64,000 nt of DNA from Bacillota bacterium (GTDB lineage Bacteria > Bacillota_I > Bacilli_A > RF39 > UBA660): positions 1 to 64,000 of the forward strand of contig QAMK01000009.1 in NCBI GenBank assembly GCA_003149915.1, written 5' to 3'. The stretch's first letter is position 1; each line of letters opens with the position of its first letter. Below the pieces are notes generated by a model. The model was not told the DNA's origin. It saw only the letters and a list, made by a program, of their open reading frames with translations, and ran no database searches. The position numbers and the translations under genes are program-made. Below, in pieces: positions 14,101-21,935 of the stretch.

Positions 14101-14801
14101 ATTAAGGCTTCATCTGTATTTCTTGTAGAATCCTTTTCCATCGTATTTCTCAAATAGTCATTGTCACCGAATAATTTTAAGATTTCATCATCGCTAGACA
14201 ATCCGAAAGCACGTAAAAGTGTCGTTAATGTTACTTTACGCGTACGGTCAATTCTTACGTATAATACATCTCTTGCATCTGTTTCGAACTCTAACCAAGT
14301 TCCATGAGAAGGAATGATTTGAGATGTAATCAATTGACGACCATTTTTGTCGATTTCGCTATTAAAATATACACTTGGACTTCTTACCAATTGAGATACG
14401 ATAACACGTTCTTTACCATTGATAACGAACGTACCACTATCCGTCATAATTGGCATATCACCCAAGAAAATTTCTTGTTCTTTTACCTCACCTGTTTCGT
14501 GATTGAATAAACGAACTTCCACTTTCAATGGTGCTGCATATGTCGTTTCACGATCCTTTGATTCTTTAATTGAGAATCTTGGTTCATCAAAATGATAATC
14601 GCCGAATTCTAATGACAGTGTTCCTGAAAAGTTTTCTACTGGGAACAAATCGTCAAATACTTCTTTGATTCCTTCTGTAATGAATTTGTTGTAAGATTTT
14701 GTTTGAATCTCTAGTAAGTCTTTTAATTCATAAGTATTTCTAATTTTAGAGAAATTTCTTCTTTCTCTGTAATCTCCGCATTTTGTTATTTTGTATGCCA
14801 C
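11187..14801 (-). CDS. rpoB: DNA-directed RNA polymerase subunit beta
   Basis: The beta subunit is about 1204 aa, with the conserved [10 protein letters not shown] rifampicin-pocket region, [12 protein letters not shown], the catalytic-core GRHGNKG and the C-terminal [19 protein letters not shown]. The start is taken as the GTG at 14801 (VAYKITKCG), six bases after GGGGTG; the GTG at 14810 overlaps that ribosome site. The C-terminus carries a long acidic tail rich in Glu/Asp (last ~50 residues). In the rifampicin region the usual His of THKRR is Asn (TNKRR, codon 13374-13376) and the usual NNP is INP. See findings. Confidence 0.98.
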   Translation of the reverse strand: MAYKITKCGDYRERRNFSKIRNTYELKDLLEIQTKSYNKFITEGIKEVFDDLFPVENFSGTLSLEFGDYHFDEPRFSIKESKDRETTYAAPLKVEVRLFNHETGEVKEQEIFLGDMPIMTDSGTFVINGKERVIVSQLVRSPSVYFNSEIDKNGRQLITSQIIPSHGTWLEFETDARDVLYVRIDRTRKVTLTTLLRAFGLSSDDEILKLFGDNDYLRNTMEKDSTRNTDEALIEIYEKLRPGEPATLDSSKNNIITRFFDEFRYDLAKVGRYKFNRKLNVMDRLLDQTLAEDIVVDGEVLASKGTVLTKDVLNTLKPAFENGYGVKEVTINQELDTYNKLQQVTIYNPNNKKEKMIVLGNNQSIEVRRLTISDVYAAVSYYLNLLEGVGNFDEIDHLGNRRVRQVGELLQNQFRIGVSRMERVIRERMTTQEMEEVTPKTLINIRPVTAAMKEFFGSSQLSQFMDQINPIAELTNKRRLSALGPGGLSRDRAGMEVRDVNVSHYGRICPIESPEGPNIGLITSLASYAKIDDYGFIMTPYRKVEDRHITDQVDYLTADQENDYIISQATVNTDEDNNIIDEQVPARYKGDNIITKADRVDYIDVSPQQVVSITTSCIPFLEHDDATRALMGANMQRQSVPLLKTEAPFVGTGVEYIAARDSGAAVLAKADGIVEYVDAKRIVVKNKTGKDTYYLANFEESNGDSCYHHRPIVRVGDKVIKGHVIADGPSMDQGELALGKNMVVAFMTYNGYNYEDAVILNENLIKEDRLTSIHIEDYEMQCRETKLGPEEITRDIPNISEEARKHLDESGIAIIGTEVHEGDILVGKVTPKGMAELTSEEKLLHAIFGEKTREVRDTSLRVPHGVEGIVHDVKIYTRKENDELPAGVSKVIRVYIAQKRKIQIGDKMSGRHGNKGCISLIVPQEDMPFLKDGRPVDIMLNPQGVPSRMNLGQVLELHIGMAAKKLGCYVATPVFDGATNDDIAAMMAESGMDPDGKTVLYDGRTGEPFHQRISVGVMYMLKLHHMVDDKLHARSTGPYSLVTQQPLGGKAQFGGQRFGEMEVWALYAYGAAHTLQEMLTVKSDDVIGRVKVYENIVKGQEINQAGVPESFRVLMKEFQALGLDVSIIDEDDNELDLKQIEEQETQEEFKAMDEIDASLPLPPVTETPSEEVEDEEEDEFEKEDAEFEDEDFEPTLEDMEGDEF

Positions 14802-14853
14802 TAAATTCACCCCACATATTATATTTTTATTTGTCCATCATAAAACCGAAAAA

Positions 14854-15447
14854 TTACTTTTTCTTACACCTGATTACATAATAACCCTTATCTCTTGTCA
14901 AAATTTCTGGAATATAGTACGCTTCTAAATCTCGGAGCATCGACTTTGCCCCTTGTTCTTTACGAACGACAATGAATAAATTACCATCTTCGGCCAAATG
15001 GAAACGGGCTCCCATAACAATTTCATAGACGATTTTCTTGCCCGCTCGAATTGGTGGATTGGTAATGATTGTTTCATACATAACAGTCTCATCAATCGCT
15101 TCGTAACAATTGCTTTCAAAGATATTTACTAAATTTAATTCGTTCTTCCTAGCATTCATTTTTGCTAGATGAAGTGCCCTCTTATTGACATCGATCATGT
15201 CGACTGGAACTTGCAATTTTTTTGAAATGGCAAGCCCAATTGGTCCATATCCACACCCGACATCTAAAATCGGGGCACGAATTTCTCTTAATGGTAGATT
15301 TTCTAACAAAATCCTCGTGCCATAATCGAGACCTTTTTTAGAAAATACACCATTGTCAGATGAAAGGTTTAAATGAACTCCTAATATCGATATCTCAAAG
15401 GTTTTCATCTCACTAGGAAGAGATTCATTACTAAAGTATTGTCCCAT
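14854..15447 (-). CDS. Class I SAM methyltransferase, RsmC/YbxB-like
   Basis: This is a methyltransferase of about 197 aa with the SAM-binding motif LDVGCGYGPIG near residue 62 and the NPP(I) catalytic motif typical of N-methyltransferases acting on guanine or adenine in RNA. It sits between rplL and rpoB, where Bacillus ybxB lies; that family is related to RsmC (16S rRNA m2G1207). The start at 15447 (MGQYFSNES) follows AAGGG with somewhat long spacing. An upstream TTG at 15483 sits inside a hairpin and is unlikely to be used. Confidence 0.87.
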   Translation of the reverse strand: MGQYFSNESLPSEMKTFEISILGVHLNLSSDNGVFSKKGLDYGTRILLENLPLREIRAPILDVGCGYGPIGLAISKKLQVPVDMIDVNKRALHLAKMNARKNELNLVNIFESNCYEAIDETVMYETIITNPPIRAGKKIVYEIVMGARFHLAEDGNLFIVVRKEQGAKSMLRDLEAYYIPEILTRDKGYYVIRCKKK

Positions 15448-15474
15448 GTGATTATCAACCCTTAACGACAGAAA

Positions 15475-15520
15475 AAGAGCCAACTATAAGTTAAAATATA
15501 TAGTTAGCTCCCCTTTCGTA
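15475..15520 (-). terminator. Hairpin/attenuator before the methyltransferase
   Basis: On the minus strand AGCTAACTATA and TATAGTTGGCT form an 11-bp stem with a short AT loop, followed by CTTTTTC. It lies between the 58-aa small gene and the methyltransferase gene and could be a leaky terminator limiting read-through into rpoBC. Confidence 0.55.
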
Positions 15521-15566
15521 TCAATATAGTACACTAATATTTCAAATAAGTCAACAATTTTTTTCA

Positions 15567-15743
15567 TTAATTTTTAGAATCTTCCACTTGTGGACAGTTG
15601 TCATTTACACTTTGCGAACTCATATAAAAATACATACCCAATGCTCCTACGGCAGCACTGCACAAAGCAATCATACAGCATAGTACAATCGTTGATTTAA
15701 AAGTCTGTGATGCAACATTTTCTTTTTTCTTTCCTTTTGGCAT
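15567..15743 (-). CDS. Small membrane protein, 58 aa
   Basis: This short open frame has a strong ribosome site, GAGGTGAGATAG, directly before ATG at 15743. The product starts MPKGKKKENVASQTFK, then has one hydrophobic segment (about residues 18-41) containing three cysteines (VLCCMIALC), and ends in a short polar tail with one more cysteine. The basic N-terminus predicts a cytoplasmic N-terminus. It lies between rplL and the methyltransferase and is flanked by terminator-like hairpins on both sides. I do not know a family for it. Support comes from the ribosome site, the clean transmembrane pattern and the otherwise empty interval. Confidence 0.7.
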   Translation of the reverse strand: MPKGKKKENVASQTFKSTIVLCCMIALCSAAVGALGMYFYMSSQSVNDNCPQVEDSKN

Positions 15744-15810
15744 CTATCTCACCTCTAGTTTAATCTTACAATAGTTTTAGTAAAATGTCTAGATAAAGAT
15801 TTTGAGCAAA

Positions 15811-15842
15811 AGAAAAGTAGACAGTTTGAACCGTCTACTAAT
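15811..15842 (-). terminator. Terminator after rplL
   Basis: The minus strand has AGTAGAC and GTCTACT around a 10-base loop, followed by TTTCTTTTG. It starts 13 nt after the rplL stop. Confidence 0.8.
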
Positions 15843-15854
15843 GGAAGATGAATC

Positions 15855-16229
15855 TTATTTGAATTCAACTTCTGCGCCAGCTTCTTCAAGCTTAGCTTTG
15901 ATATCGTTAGCTTCATCTCTAGAAATGTTTTCTTTAACTGCTCCACCGTTATCAGCGATGTCTTTAGATTCTTTTAATCCAAGACCAGTAATTTCCTTAA
16001 TTACTTTGATAACTTGAACTTTAGCAGCTCCAGCATTCTTTAAGATTACTGAAACAGTTGAAGATTCTTCAGCAGCAGCACCAGCGCCTGCAGCAGGAGC
16101 AGCAGCTACAGCTACAGCACTTGGATCAACACCAAATTCTTCTTTCATTGCATCAACTAATTCTTTGATTTCTAATAGACTCATTTCTTTTAAGCTTTCG
16201 ATAAATGTTTCTTTTGTTAACTTTGCCAT
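15855..16229 (-). CDS. rplL: 50S ribosomal protein L7/L12
   Basis: This 124-aa protein has an N-terminal dimerisation helix, an Ala-rich hinge (AAAPAAGAGAAAEE) and a C-terminal factor-binding domain (KIQVIKxIKEITGLGLKE-type sequence). It forms the stalk with L10 and recruits translation GTPases. It is 20 bases after rplJ and shares its L10-leader control. Confidence 0.97.
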   Translation of the reverse strand: MAKLTKETFIESLKEMSLLEIKELVDAMKEEFGVDPSAVAVAAAPAAGAGAAAEESSTVSVILKNAGAAKVQVIKVIKEITGLGLKESKDIADNGGAVKENISRDEANDIKAKLEEAGAEVEFK

Positions 16230-16249
16230 TTTTATTTCCTCCTTAATTA

Positions 16250-16747
16250 TTATTCATTTGATTCTTTTTGTTTTGCATATAGATCTAGGCCAATTGCTAA
16301 ATCTCTAGGAATTGCCATCATACCAGTAGCAAGCATTGTAAGCAAGCCTTCTCTTGATGGGATTGTAGCAAGTTCAGCAAGTGCAGCTTTATCTGATACT
16401 TTGCCATCTACTACTCCTACTTTTAATACCAAAGCCTGATGATCTTTTGCAAAGTCACTTAATACTTTGATTGGAGCAACTTCATCTTCACCAAATGCAA
16501 GTGCGCTTGGTCCAGTTAAGCCTTCTTCCAAGTCAACGTTTAAGTCTTTGAATGCTCTGTCCATTAAAGTATTTTTGTATACTTTATAGTCAGAACCAGT
16601 TTCTTTTAGCTTTCTTCTTAGTTCTTTAGATTCTGTATCTGTTAATCCACGATAGTCGAACAATACGTATGTCTTTGCGTTAGATACACAATCTTTGATT
16701 TCGTCAATAACTAGTTGTTTTTGTGCTAAAATCTTTTGACTTGCCAT
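16250..16747 (-). CDS. rplJ: 50S ribosomal protein L10
   Basis: L10 is the stalk base protein that binds L7/L12 dimers and 23S rRNA. The start at 16747 (MASQKILAQKQLV) is preceded by AAGGAGG with six-base spacing, giving about 165 aa, the usual length. Upstream in-frame codons fall inside the leader terminator. The gene is autoregulated through the L10 leader RNA upstream. Confidence 0.96.
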   Translation of the reverse strand: MASQKILAQKQLVIDEIKDCVSNAKTYVLFDYRGLTDTESKELRRKLKETGSDYKVYKNTLMDRAFKDLNVDLEEGLTGPSALAFGEDEVAPIKVLSDFAKDHQALVLKVGVVDGKVSDKAALAELATIPSREGLLTMLATGMMAIPRDLAIGLDLYAKQKESNE

Positions 16748-16778
16748 ATTCATCCTCCTTATTACAAAAGCATGACCA

Positions 16779-16874
16779 TAAAAAATCTTCCTAGTCATAG
16801 ACAGGAAGATCTTATTTACAAACAAGTTCCTCGGCAGGATTTACTTTGCTACCTGCTGTCTATGGCACCACGCT
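16779..16874 (-). promoter_or_regulatory. Ribosomal L10 leader RNA with attenuator
   Basis: The minus strand contains the conserved L10-leader elements GTGCCATAGACAGCAGGTAG and TCCTGCCGAGG (about 16825-16872). A terminator hairpin (ATCTTCCT/AGGAAGAT then six T, 16779-16809) ends about 30 nt before rplJ. In this family the L10(L12)4 complex binds the leader and promotes termination. The L10-binding and terminator parts share segments, as expected. Confidence 0.9.
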
Positions 16875-16890
16875 TTAATAATCATTTGTT

Positions 16891-16919
16891 ATTATATTCT
16901 CGTTTATTTTATTTGTCAA
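16891..16919 (-). promoter_or_regulatory. Promoter of the rplJL operon
   Basis: TTGACA (16914-16919), a 17-bp spacer and TATAAT (16891-16896) form a consensus SigA promoter. The -35 box overlaps the last codons of rplA, so rplJL has its own promoter. Confidence 0.9.
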
Positions 16920-17607
16920 TGGAATTTAAAGAAACTTTAATACCAGGGCCCATCGTGCTGCTAACAGCTACGTTTTTGATGTAATCACCTTTTACTGTAG
17001 CAGGCTTAACTTTTAAAATCGTGCTTACGAAAGCATTGAAGTTATCTACTAAATCCGCTTCACTGAATGAAACCTTACCAATGATAGCATGAATGTTTCC
17101 AAAACTATCTGTACGGTATTCTACACGACCAGCCTTTACATCATTGACAGCTTTTACAACATCAGTTGTAACAGTTCCTGTCTTTGGGTTTGGCATTAAA
17201 CCTTTTGGTCCCAAAACTCTACCTAATTTACCAAGTAATGGCATCATGTCTGGTGTAGCAATCATGACATCGAAATCAAACCAGTTTTCTTGTTCAATTT
17301 TTGTAATCATGTCCATATCGCCGACATAATCTGCTCCAGCTTCTTTTGCTTTTGTAGCATTTTCGCCTTTAGCAACGACTAATACTTTTTTAGTCTTTCC
17401 TGTTCCATGAGGTAGAACAACTGCTCCTCTTAATTGTTGATCTGCTTTCTTAGGGTCAACATTCAAGCGCATAGCAATTTCAACAGAACCATCAAATTTA
17501 CTAATAGAAGTTTCTTTTACCAAAGTCATAGCTTCTTCTTTGCTATAAGCTTTTGTACGATCCACTTTCTTTAGAGCTTCTTGATATTTCTTTCCTCTTG
17601 TTTTCAT
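16909..17607 (-). CDS. rplA: 50S ribosomal protein L1
   Basis: This 232-aa protein matches L1 throughout ([43 protein letters not shown]). It binds the mobile L1 stalk of 23S rRNA and represses its own mRNA in many bacteria. The start at 17607 follows AAGGAGGAATTAAAAA. Its 3' end contains the -35 of the rplJL promoter. An L1-site mimic lies just upstream. Confidence 0.97.
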   Translation of the reverse strand: MKTRGKKYQEALKKVDRTKAYSKEEAMTLVKETSISKFDGSVEIAMRLNVDPKKADQQLRGAVVLPHGTGKTKKVLVVAKGENATKAKEAGADYVGDMDMITKIEQENWFDFDVMIATPDMMPLLGKLGRVLGPKGLMPNPKTGTVTTDVVKAVNDVKAGRVEYRTDSFGNIHAIIGKVSFSEADLVDNFNAFVSTILKVKPATVKGDYIKNVAVSSTMGPGIKVSLNSIDK

Positions 17608-17624
17608 TTTTTAATTCCTCCTTA

Positions 17625-17654
17625 TGTGGTGTTTGCGGACGATTCCTCCCACGT
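17625..17654 (-). promoter_or_regulatory. Probable L1-binding mRNA site before rplA
   Basis: The minus strand has CGTGGGAGG followed after about 19 nt by ACACCACA. This resembles the GGTGGGAGGC...CCACC helix of the 23S L1-binding region and fits the known mRNA-mimic mechanism of L1 autoregulation. It lies between rplK and rplA. Confidence 0.6.
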
Positions 17655-17675
17655 AGGTCTTGTGAACCTATATGA

Positions 17676-18263
17676 TTATGCTTCTTCGTTAGAATCTTTC
17701 TTTTCTTCGATTACTGGAACTTCTGGAGCTTCCTTACCTGTTTCTGCTTCTAATTCAGCAAGTTCAGCTTCACGTTCAGCTTGTTCCTTTTCTTCTTCTA
17801 GTGCTTCTTTTTCTTGACTAGCAAGTTCAGCATCGTTTACGCCTTTTACAGCGATTCCCATATTTCTTGCTGTACCTTCTACGATTTTCATTGCTGCTTC
17901 AATATCATATGCATTTAAATCTGGTAATTTAATTTCAGCAATTTCACGAATCTGTTCTTTTGTTAAAGTTGCAACAATGTGATTTGCTCCTTTTACAGAT
18001 CCTTTATCAATATGAGCATACTTCTTCAATAAGTTTGCTGTTGGTGGAGTCTTAATTACGAAGTCAAACGTTCTGTCTTCATAAACAGTAATTTTGGCTG
18101 GTAAAATATCTCCCATCTTATCTCTCGTTGCTTCATTATATTTTGTACAAAATTCTTGTAAGTTAATTCCTAATGGTCCTAACGCAGTTCCGATTGGTGG
18201 AGCTGGTGTAGCTTTTCCAGCAGGAATTTGTAATGTTAATTCTCTTGTGATTTGTTTTGCCAC
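17676..18263 (-). CDS. rplK: 50S ribosomal protein L11 with charged C-terminal extension
   Basis: Residues 1-140 are a normal L11 ([13 protein letters not shown] near the N-terminus; GTARNMGI at the end of the RNA-binding domain). The start is the GTG at 18263 after GGAGGTG. The usual length is about 141 aa, but this protein is about 195 aa. The extra ~55 residues are Glu/Ala/Lys-rich and predicted helical or coiled coil ([20 protein letters not shown]). The extension is in frame, has no frameshift, and is not expected to take part in thiostrepton-loop function. Confidence 0.95.
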   Translation of the reverse strand: MAKQITRELTLQIPAGKATPAPPIGTALGPLGINLQEFCTKYNEATRDKMGDILPAKITVYEDRTFDFVIKTPPTANLLKKYAHIDKGSVKGANHIVATLTKEQIREIAEIKLPDLNAYDIEAAMKIVEGTARNMGIAVKGVNDAELASQEKEALEEEKEQAEREAELAELEAETGKEAPEVPVIEEKKDSNEEA

Positions 18264-18296
18264 GAAAAACACCTCCTAAATAATATTTTCGTTTTC

Positions 18297-18336
18297 GCGA
18301 GTGGTTCAAATAGCATAAATCCGCGTGCTTCCCACT
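18297..18336 (-). promoter_or_regulatory. Probable L1-binding mRNA site before rplK
   Basis: The minus strand has AGTGGGAAG followed after about 22 nt by AACCACTCG. The GTGGGARG/CCAC arrangement is the same as the site before rplA and resembles the L1 site in 23S rRNA. Confidence 0.55.
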
Positions 18337-18407
18337 TAATTTATCTATATTAAATTAAATATAGCCCTTAAAGGATAACATACTTTTCTTAAAATTGCAA
18401 CGTTTTT

Positions 18408-18944
18408 TTATGCTGCAACTTCAATTTGTGACATTTCTACTTCTACAGAAGTTTCTTGACCGAATAAGTCGACAATCAAATTGATCTTTTGATTTGGTAA
18501 ATCAATGCTATCAATTGTACCGAACATACCATTGAACGGACCAGCGATAATTTTGACTTTGGTACCAACTTCTAGTTCTTTGTTGACATCTAAACGACTC
18601 ATTCCCATGCTGTTTAAGATCTTGTCTACTTCATATGGTTGAAGCGGTGTCGGTTTGGCACCTTTTCCAGATGAACCGATAAATCCAGTAACACCTGGGG
18701 TATTTCTTACTACGTACCATGCCTCATCACTCATGACCATTTCTACTAGGATGTAACCAGGAAACATCTTTTTGACTTTTTCTTTTTGAACTCCATCTTT
18801 ATTTTCAACTACAGTTTCTGTAGGGATTACGACACGATAGATGTAATCTTTCATATCCATCGATTGTGCACGCATCTCTAGTTTTTCTTTGACTTTGTTC
18901 TCATGTCCTGAATACGTGTTTACGACATACCATTGCTTTTCCAT
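18408..18944 (-). CDS. nusG: Transcription termination/antitermination factor NusG
   Basis: This 178-aa protein has an NGN domain (QWYVVNTYSGHENKVKEKL; FPGYILVEM; TGFIGSSGKGAKPTPL) and a C-terminal KOW domain (GTKVKIIAGPFNGMFGTI). NusG binds the RNA polymerase clamp and couples elongation to Rho or to S10. It lies directly after secE, one base away, as in most bacteria. Confidence 0.97.
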   Translation of the reverse strand: MEKQWYVVNTYSGHENKVKEKLEMRAQSMDMKDYIYRVVIPTETVVENKDGVQKEKVKKMFPGYILVEMVMSDEAWYVVRNTPGVTGFIGSSGKGAKPTPLQPYEVDKILNSMGMSRLDVNKELEVGTKVKIIAGPFNGMFGTIDSIDLPNQKINLIVDLFGQETSVEVEMSQIEVAA

Positions 18945-18945
18945 A

Positions 18946-19359
18946 CTAAGCCACCGCCTTTAATAATGCCATAATGACATCGATAATATAGAAGAAAATT
19001 GCAAAGAATATAATTAATAAAATTACCGCAATGGAATACTTAATCATATCTTTCTTGCTCGGCCATTTTACTTTTTTTACTTCACTATGGACACCTTTGA
19101 AGAATCCTTCTTTTTGTGCTTTTTCTATTTTTTTAGTATTCTTCTTTTCAGCTTCTTTTCTAGTTGCCGTTTTCGTTTGCTTTTTTTCTCCTGATGTTGT
19201 TTGTTTTTTCGTTTCTTTTGTCGATTGATTTTTTGCGCTTTTTGTCGTCTGTTTTTGTTTTGATTTGTTTGTTTTTGTCTTTTCGCTTTTAGTTAGCTTT
19301 TCTGCTTCTTTTTCTGCAGTTGACAAATTTTCTTTTACTTTTTTTTGAGTTACAGCCAT
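18946..19359 (-). CDS. secE: Preprotein translocase subunit SecE, long N-terminus
   Basis: The last ~60 residues are SecE: an amphipathic helix with EVKKVKWPSKKDMIKYS, then one transmembrane segment. This is the single-spanning type of Gram-positives. The start at 19359 (MAVTQKKVKEN) follows GGTGAGG. The protein is about 137 aa, whereas Bacilli SecE is usually near 60. The extra ~75 N-terminal residues are Lys/Thr/Ser-rich low complexity, probably disordered and cytoplasmic. Confidence 0.93.
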   Translation of the reverse strand: MAVTQKKVKENLSTAEKEAEKLTKSEKTKTNKSKQKQTTKSAKNQSTKETKKQTTSGEKKQTKTATRKEAEKKNTKKIEKAQKEGFFKGVHSEVKKVKWPSKKDMIKYSIAVILLIIFFAIFFYIIDVIMALLKAVA

Positions 19360-19451
19360 AAACCTCACCATTCCTTTATTTTTAATCAAAATAAAAACAC
19401 TTTCGTGCTACCTATAAAATAACACAAAAGTATTGATAAGTCAACTAATTC

Positions 19452-20123
19452 TTACATTGCTAAGACATATGCTAGAACCATCATCAAACCACAAACGACT
19501 GAAAATGATACAACTAGGAATGCAGATGTTGAGAATGCTGCTTTGGGATCCGTTTTCTCATCTTGTTGCGAAGCATCGTATACATCTTGAACAACGCCTG
19601 TTTGAGCCGCATTGGCAAGGACTAATTTAGGACCAGTTGATGCAAGTCCATTTTGGTTTTGTTCTTTTTGTTGTTCTTCTAACTTTTGACGATAATCAGA
19701 ATAATATAACGGTTCATTATTTACTAGTACTCTTCTAAAGTAATCCGTATCTTCGGAAGGTAATAAATAGGCATACGTATCAAAATTGTTTCCCAGTACC
19801 TCCGCATTTAGTAAGCCATTGCGCCATGGCCATTCGATATACATTCCAACCGCGAACGTCGCTAACATTTTAATGTCAATCTTTTTATATTCTTCTGCTT
19901 CTGGTGCAAAAGCATGAACTGTATTGTGAAGAAGAACTTGGCGATTGTTGGTATAATTGACGGCAATTTGGGTTGGATCAAAATTCAGAATATAGTTTTG
20001 GTTATTATTTTCTTTTTGCATAGCCAAAGAAAGTCCATATAGGATTTCTCGGCGGTCAACTGTATTTTTTGTGAAATCATCTAGCCAGTCCGATAACAAA
20101 ATTTTATTATCCATCTTTGCCAT
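19452..20123 (-). CDS. Hypothetical C-tail-anchored membrane protein
   Basis: This protein of about 223 aa starts at 20123 after AGGGATG. Residues 1-195 look soluble and mixed alpha/beta, with no signal peptide; the last ~25 residues form one hydrophobic segment (FLVVSFSVVCGLMMVLAYVLAM). It is therefore a candidate tail-anchored protein facing the cytoplasm. It is encoded between the SigH-like sigma factor and secE, where Bacillus has only the L33 gene rpmG, which I do not find here. I do not recognise the family. A weak hairpin with a T run at about 19385-19412 follows it. Confidence 0.78.
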   Translation of the reverse strand: MAKMDNKILLSDWLDDFTKNTVDRREILYGLSLAMQKENNNQNYILNFDPTQIAVNYTNNRQVLLHNTVHAFAPEAEEYKKIDIKMLATFAVGMYIEWPWRNGLLNAEVLGNNFDTYAYLLPSEDTDYFRRVLVNNEPLYYSDYRQKLEEQQKEQNQNGLASTGPKLVLANAAQTGVVQDVYDASQQDEKTDPKAAFSTSAFLVVSFSVVCGLMMVLAYVLAM

Positions 20124-20172
20124 ATTATCACATCCCTATGATACAGTCATTATAGCATAAATCAACAAAAGG

Positions 20173-20766
20173 TTAAATAGATAAACTTCTTTTTAATGCT
20201 TCCTTTGATCGATGCCAATAGTTGTTTACTGTTCGGTAAGAGAGTTCTAGTAACATGGAAACTTCTCGACTGCTAAAGCCGTTCATTCTCAGTTCGAAGA
20301 CTAGGGAATGCATAATTGGTAAGGTGTGTTTAAAACGAGTGATTTCATTTGCTAAATGTTTGTAATATAATTCTTTTTCCACATCAGCATCATTGGCTAA
20401 CAAATCTTCTATTTTTAAACCAGACGACATTTCCTTAGATAGAGAGTATCGTTCGACAAAGGCTCCACGCTTTTGACGAGTTTCTTTGCGAATACAATTC
20501 ATTACTTTACCACGAATACATTTATATGCATACGTAGAAAACTGGGTTCCTTGTAATTCATCATAGTATTTCAAAGCATCGGATAATCCAACCATACCTT
20601 CTTGATACAAGTCCATTATATCTAATCCGGCATACTTTGCCTGCTTGATATACTTTTTTATTTCACTCTTGATCATCGGTTCATATTTTTGGTACAAAAG
20701 CTCTTCTTCCAAATTGTGTTCTCGAATCATATAGATTAATTCATAGTCGTTTGTTTGATATTCCAT
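20173..20766 (-). CDS. Sigma-70 family sigma factor, SigH-like
   Basis: This 197-aa protein has region 2 (DLYQEGMVGLSDALKYYD...FSTYAYKCIRGKVMN) and a C-terminal region 4 helix-turn-helix (FSSREVSMLLELSYRTVNNYWHRSKEALK). Its length and position after rlmB and before secE-nusG match sigH (spo0H) of Bacillus, which controls entry into sporulation and competence. The presence of comK and sporulation genes in the window fits. The start codon overlaps the rlmB stop by one base (TAATG). Assignment as SigH rests mainly on context. Confidence 0.85.
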   Translation of the reverse strand: MEYQTNDYELIYMIREHNLEEELLYQKYEPMIKSEIKKYIKQAKYAGLDIMDLYQEGMVGLSDALKYYDELQGTQFSTYAYKCIRGKVMNCIRKETRQKRGAFVERYSLSKEMSSGLKIEDLLANDADVEKELYYKHLANEITRFKHTLPIMHSLVFELRMNGFSSREVSMLLELSYRTVNNYWHRSKEALKRSLSI

Positions 20767-21470
20767 TATTTATTTTTTTGTCTTAACACCTCGTAAATCA
20801 TAATTCCTGCTGATACGGAAGCATTTAGACTATTTACCTTTCCGTACATTGGAATCCTTGCAATAAAATCGCACGATTCTCGTACTAGTCTACTCATGCC
20901 ACTTCCTTCATTTCCAATGATGATTGCTGTTTTACCAGTGTAATCGATTTTGCGATAATCCGTACTGTTCGTCATATCTGTTCCGACAATCCAATACCCA
21001 CTCTCTTTTAATTCTTGAATGGCTTGGACTAAATTTGTTACTTGTGCAATTTTTACGTTCTCAGTTGTACCGACACTCGTTTTTAACACTGTTGCATTGA
21101 CTGTTGCACTTCTATCTTTTGGTAAAATGATACCATCGACACCTGCTGCTTCACACGTTCTAATGATTGCCCCTAAATTATGAGGATCTTCGATGTGATC
21201 TAAAATGATTAGAAAGCCATCGTTGGTATTTTTTAGAAAATCAGAAAGACTTGCATATTGGTAGTCCTCTACTTCCAAAATTATACCTTGATGAACACCG
21301 TTTGCAAGTCGATCTAATTCTATTTTGGGACACTTTTTGTAACCAATTTGTCTTTTTTGAATCAAAGAAAGTATAGTTTGATCGTTAAAACTATCTTGAA
21401 TCCATATTTTTTTGATTTTTTTGTTTTTTCGCAAATATTCGATTGCTACATTTTTTCCATATACTAACAT
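20766..21470 (-). CDS. rlmB: 23S rRNA (guanosine-2'-O-)-methyltransferase RlmB
   Basis: This is a SpoU/TrmH-family protein of 234 aa. An N-terminal L30e-like substrate-binding domain is followed by the knotted SAM domain with motifs 1-3 (LDHIEDPHNLGAIIRTCEAAG; IIIGNEGSGMSRL; SLNASVSAGIMIYE). It methylates G2251 in the ribosomal P-loop in characterised members. It overlaps mrnC by seven bases and lies in the conserved cysS-mrnC-rlmB-sigH order. Confidence 0.94.
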   Translation of the reverse strand: MLVYGKNVAIEYLRKNKKIKKIWIQDSFNDQTILSLIQKRQIGYKKCPKIELDRLANGVHQGIILEVEDYQYASLSDFLKNTNDGFLIILDHIEDPHNLGAIIRTCEAAGVDGIILPKDRSATVNATVLKTSVGTTENVKIAQVTNLVQAIQELKESGYWIVGTDMTNSTDYRKIDYTGKTAIIIGNEGSGMSRLVRESCDFIARIPMYGKVNSLNASVSAGIMIYEVLRQKNK

Positions 21471-21847
21471 ACAATTTCTCCTACTATCATTTTTATAATT
21501 TCTTGAATGCGGTCTGTTTTCCCTAAAATCTCTAAGTAACCAATGATTCCCTCTAATCCAGTTGCCTGTTTGTAAGTTACAATATCACAGTTTTTGGGAT
21601 GATGATTATTTTTGGCATTCCGAGCCCGGCGATAAATGGCTTGCTCCTCTTCTGTCAATTGATTCCGATTAATTAGTTCTTGAACAATTTTAGCCTGACT
21701 CTTGGCACTGACGTATCGTAAAGATGCCGTTTGCAAATCGTTCACGTTCGCGATATTTTGGTGAATTAAATAGGTTCTAATATAATGTTCGTAAACACTA
21801 TCTCCTAAATATGCCAAAACCAAAATGTTCATATTATTTGGATTCAT
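21464..21847 (-). CDS. mrnC: Mini-ribonuclease 3
   Basis: This 127-aa protein is an RNase III catalytic domain without a dsRNA-binding domain. The signature is LAYLGDSVYEHYIRTYLI with the catalytic aspartate, plus a conserved AKNNHHPKN segment. Mini-III matures the ends of 23S rRNA in Bacillus. The ribosome site GAAAGGAG precedes the start. An extended -10 (TGATATAAT) about 30 bp upstream suggests that it heads the mrnC-rlmB-sigma operon. Confidence 0.93.
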   Translation of the reverse strand: MNPNNMNILVLAYLGDSVYEHYIRTYLIHQNIANVNDLQTASLRYVSAKSQAKIVQELINRNQLTEEEQAIYRRARNAKNNHHPKNCDIVTYKQATGLEGIIGYLEILGKTDRIQEIIKMIVGEIVC

Positions 21848-21875
21848 AGATACTTCTCCTTTCTCATGCGTTTTT

Positions 21876-21885
21876 ATTATATCAT
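21876..21885 (-). promoter_or_regulatory. Extended -10 promoter before mrnC
   Basis: The minus strand reads ATGATATAAT with the -10 at 21876-21881. No good -35 is present, but TGA directly before TATAAT makes an extended -10. It follows the cysS terminator. Confidence 0.5.
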
Positions 21886-21910
21886 AAATGTCAATCTTTC
21901 CTTTACAAAA

Positions 21911-21935
21911 GAAAAAGTTACAGATGTAACTTTTA
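21911..21935 (-). terminator. Terminator after cysS
   Basis: The minus strand has AAAGTTAC-ATCT-GTAACTTT followed by TTCTTTTG, immediately after the cysS stop. Confidence 0.75.
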
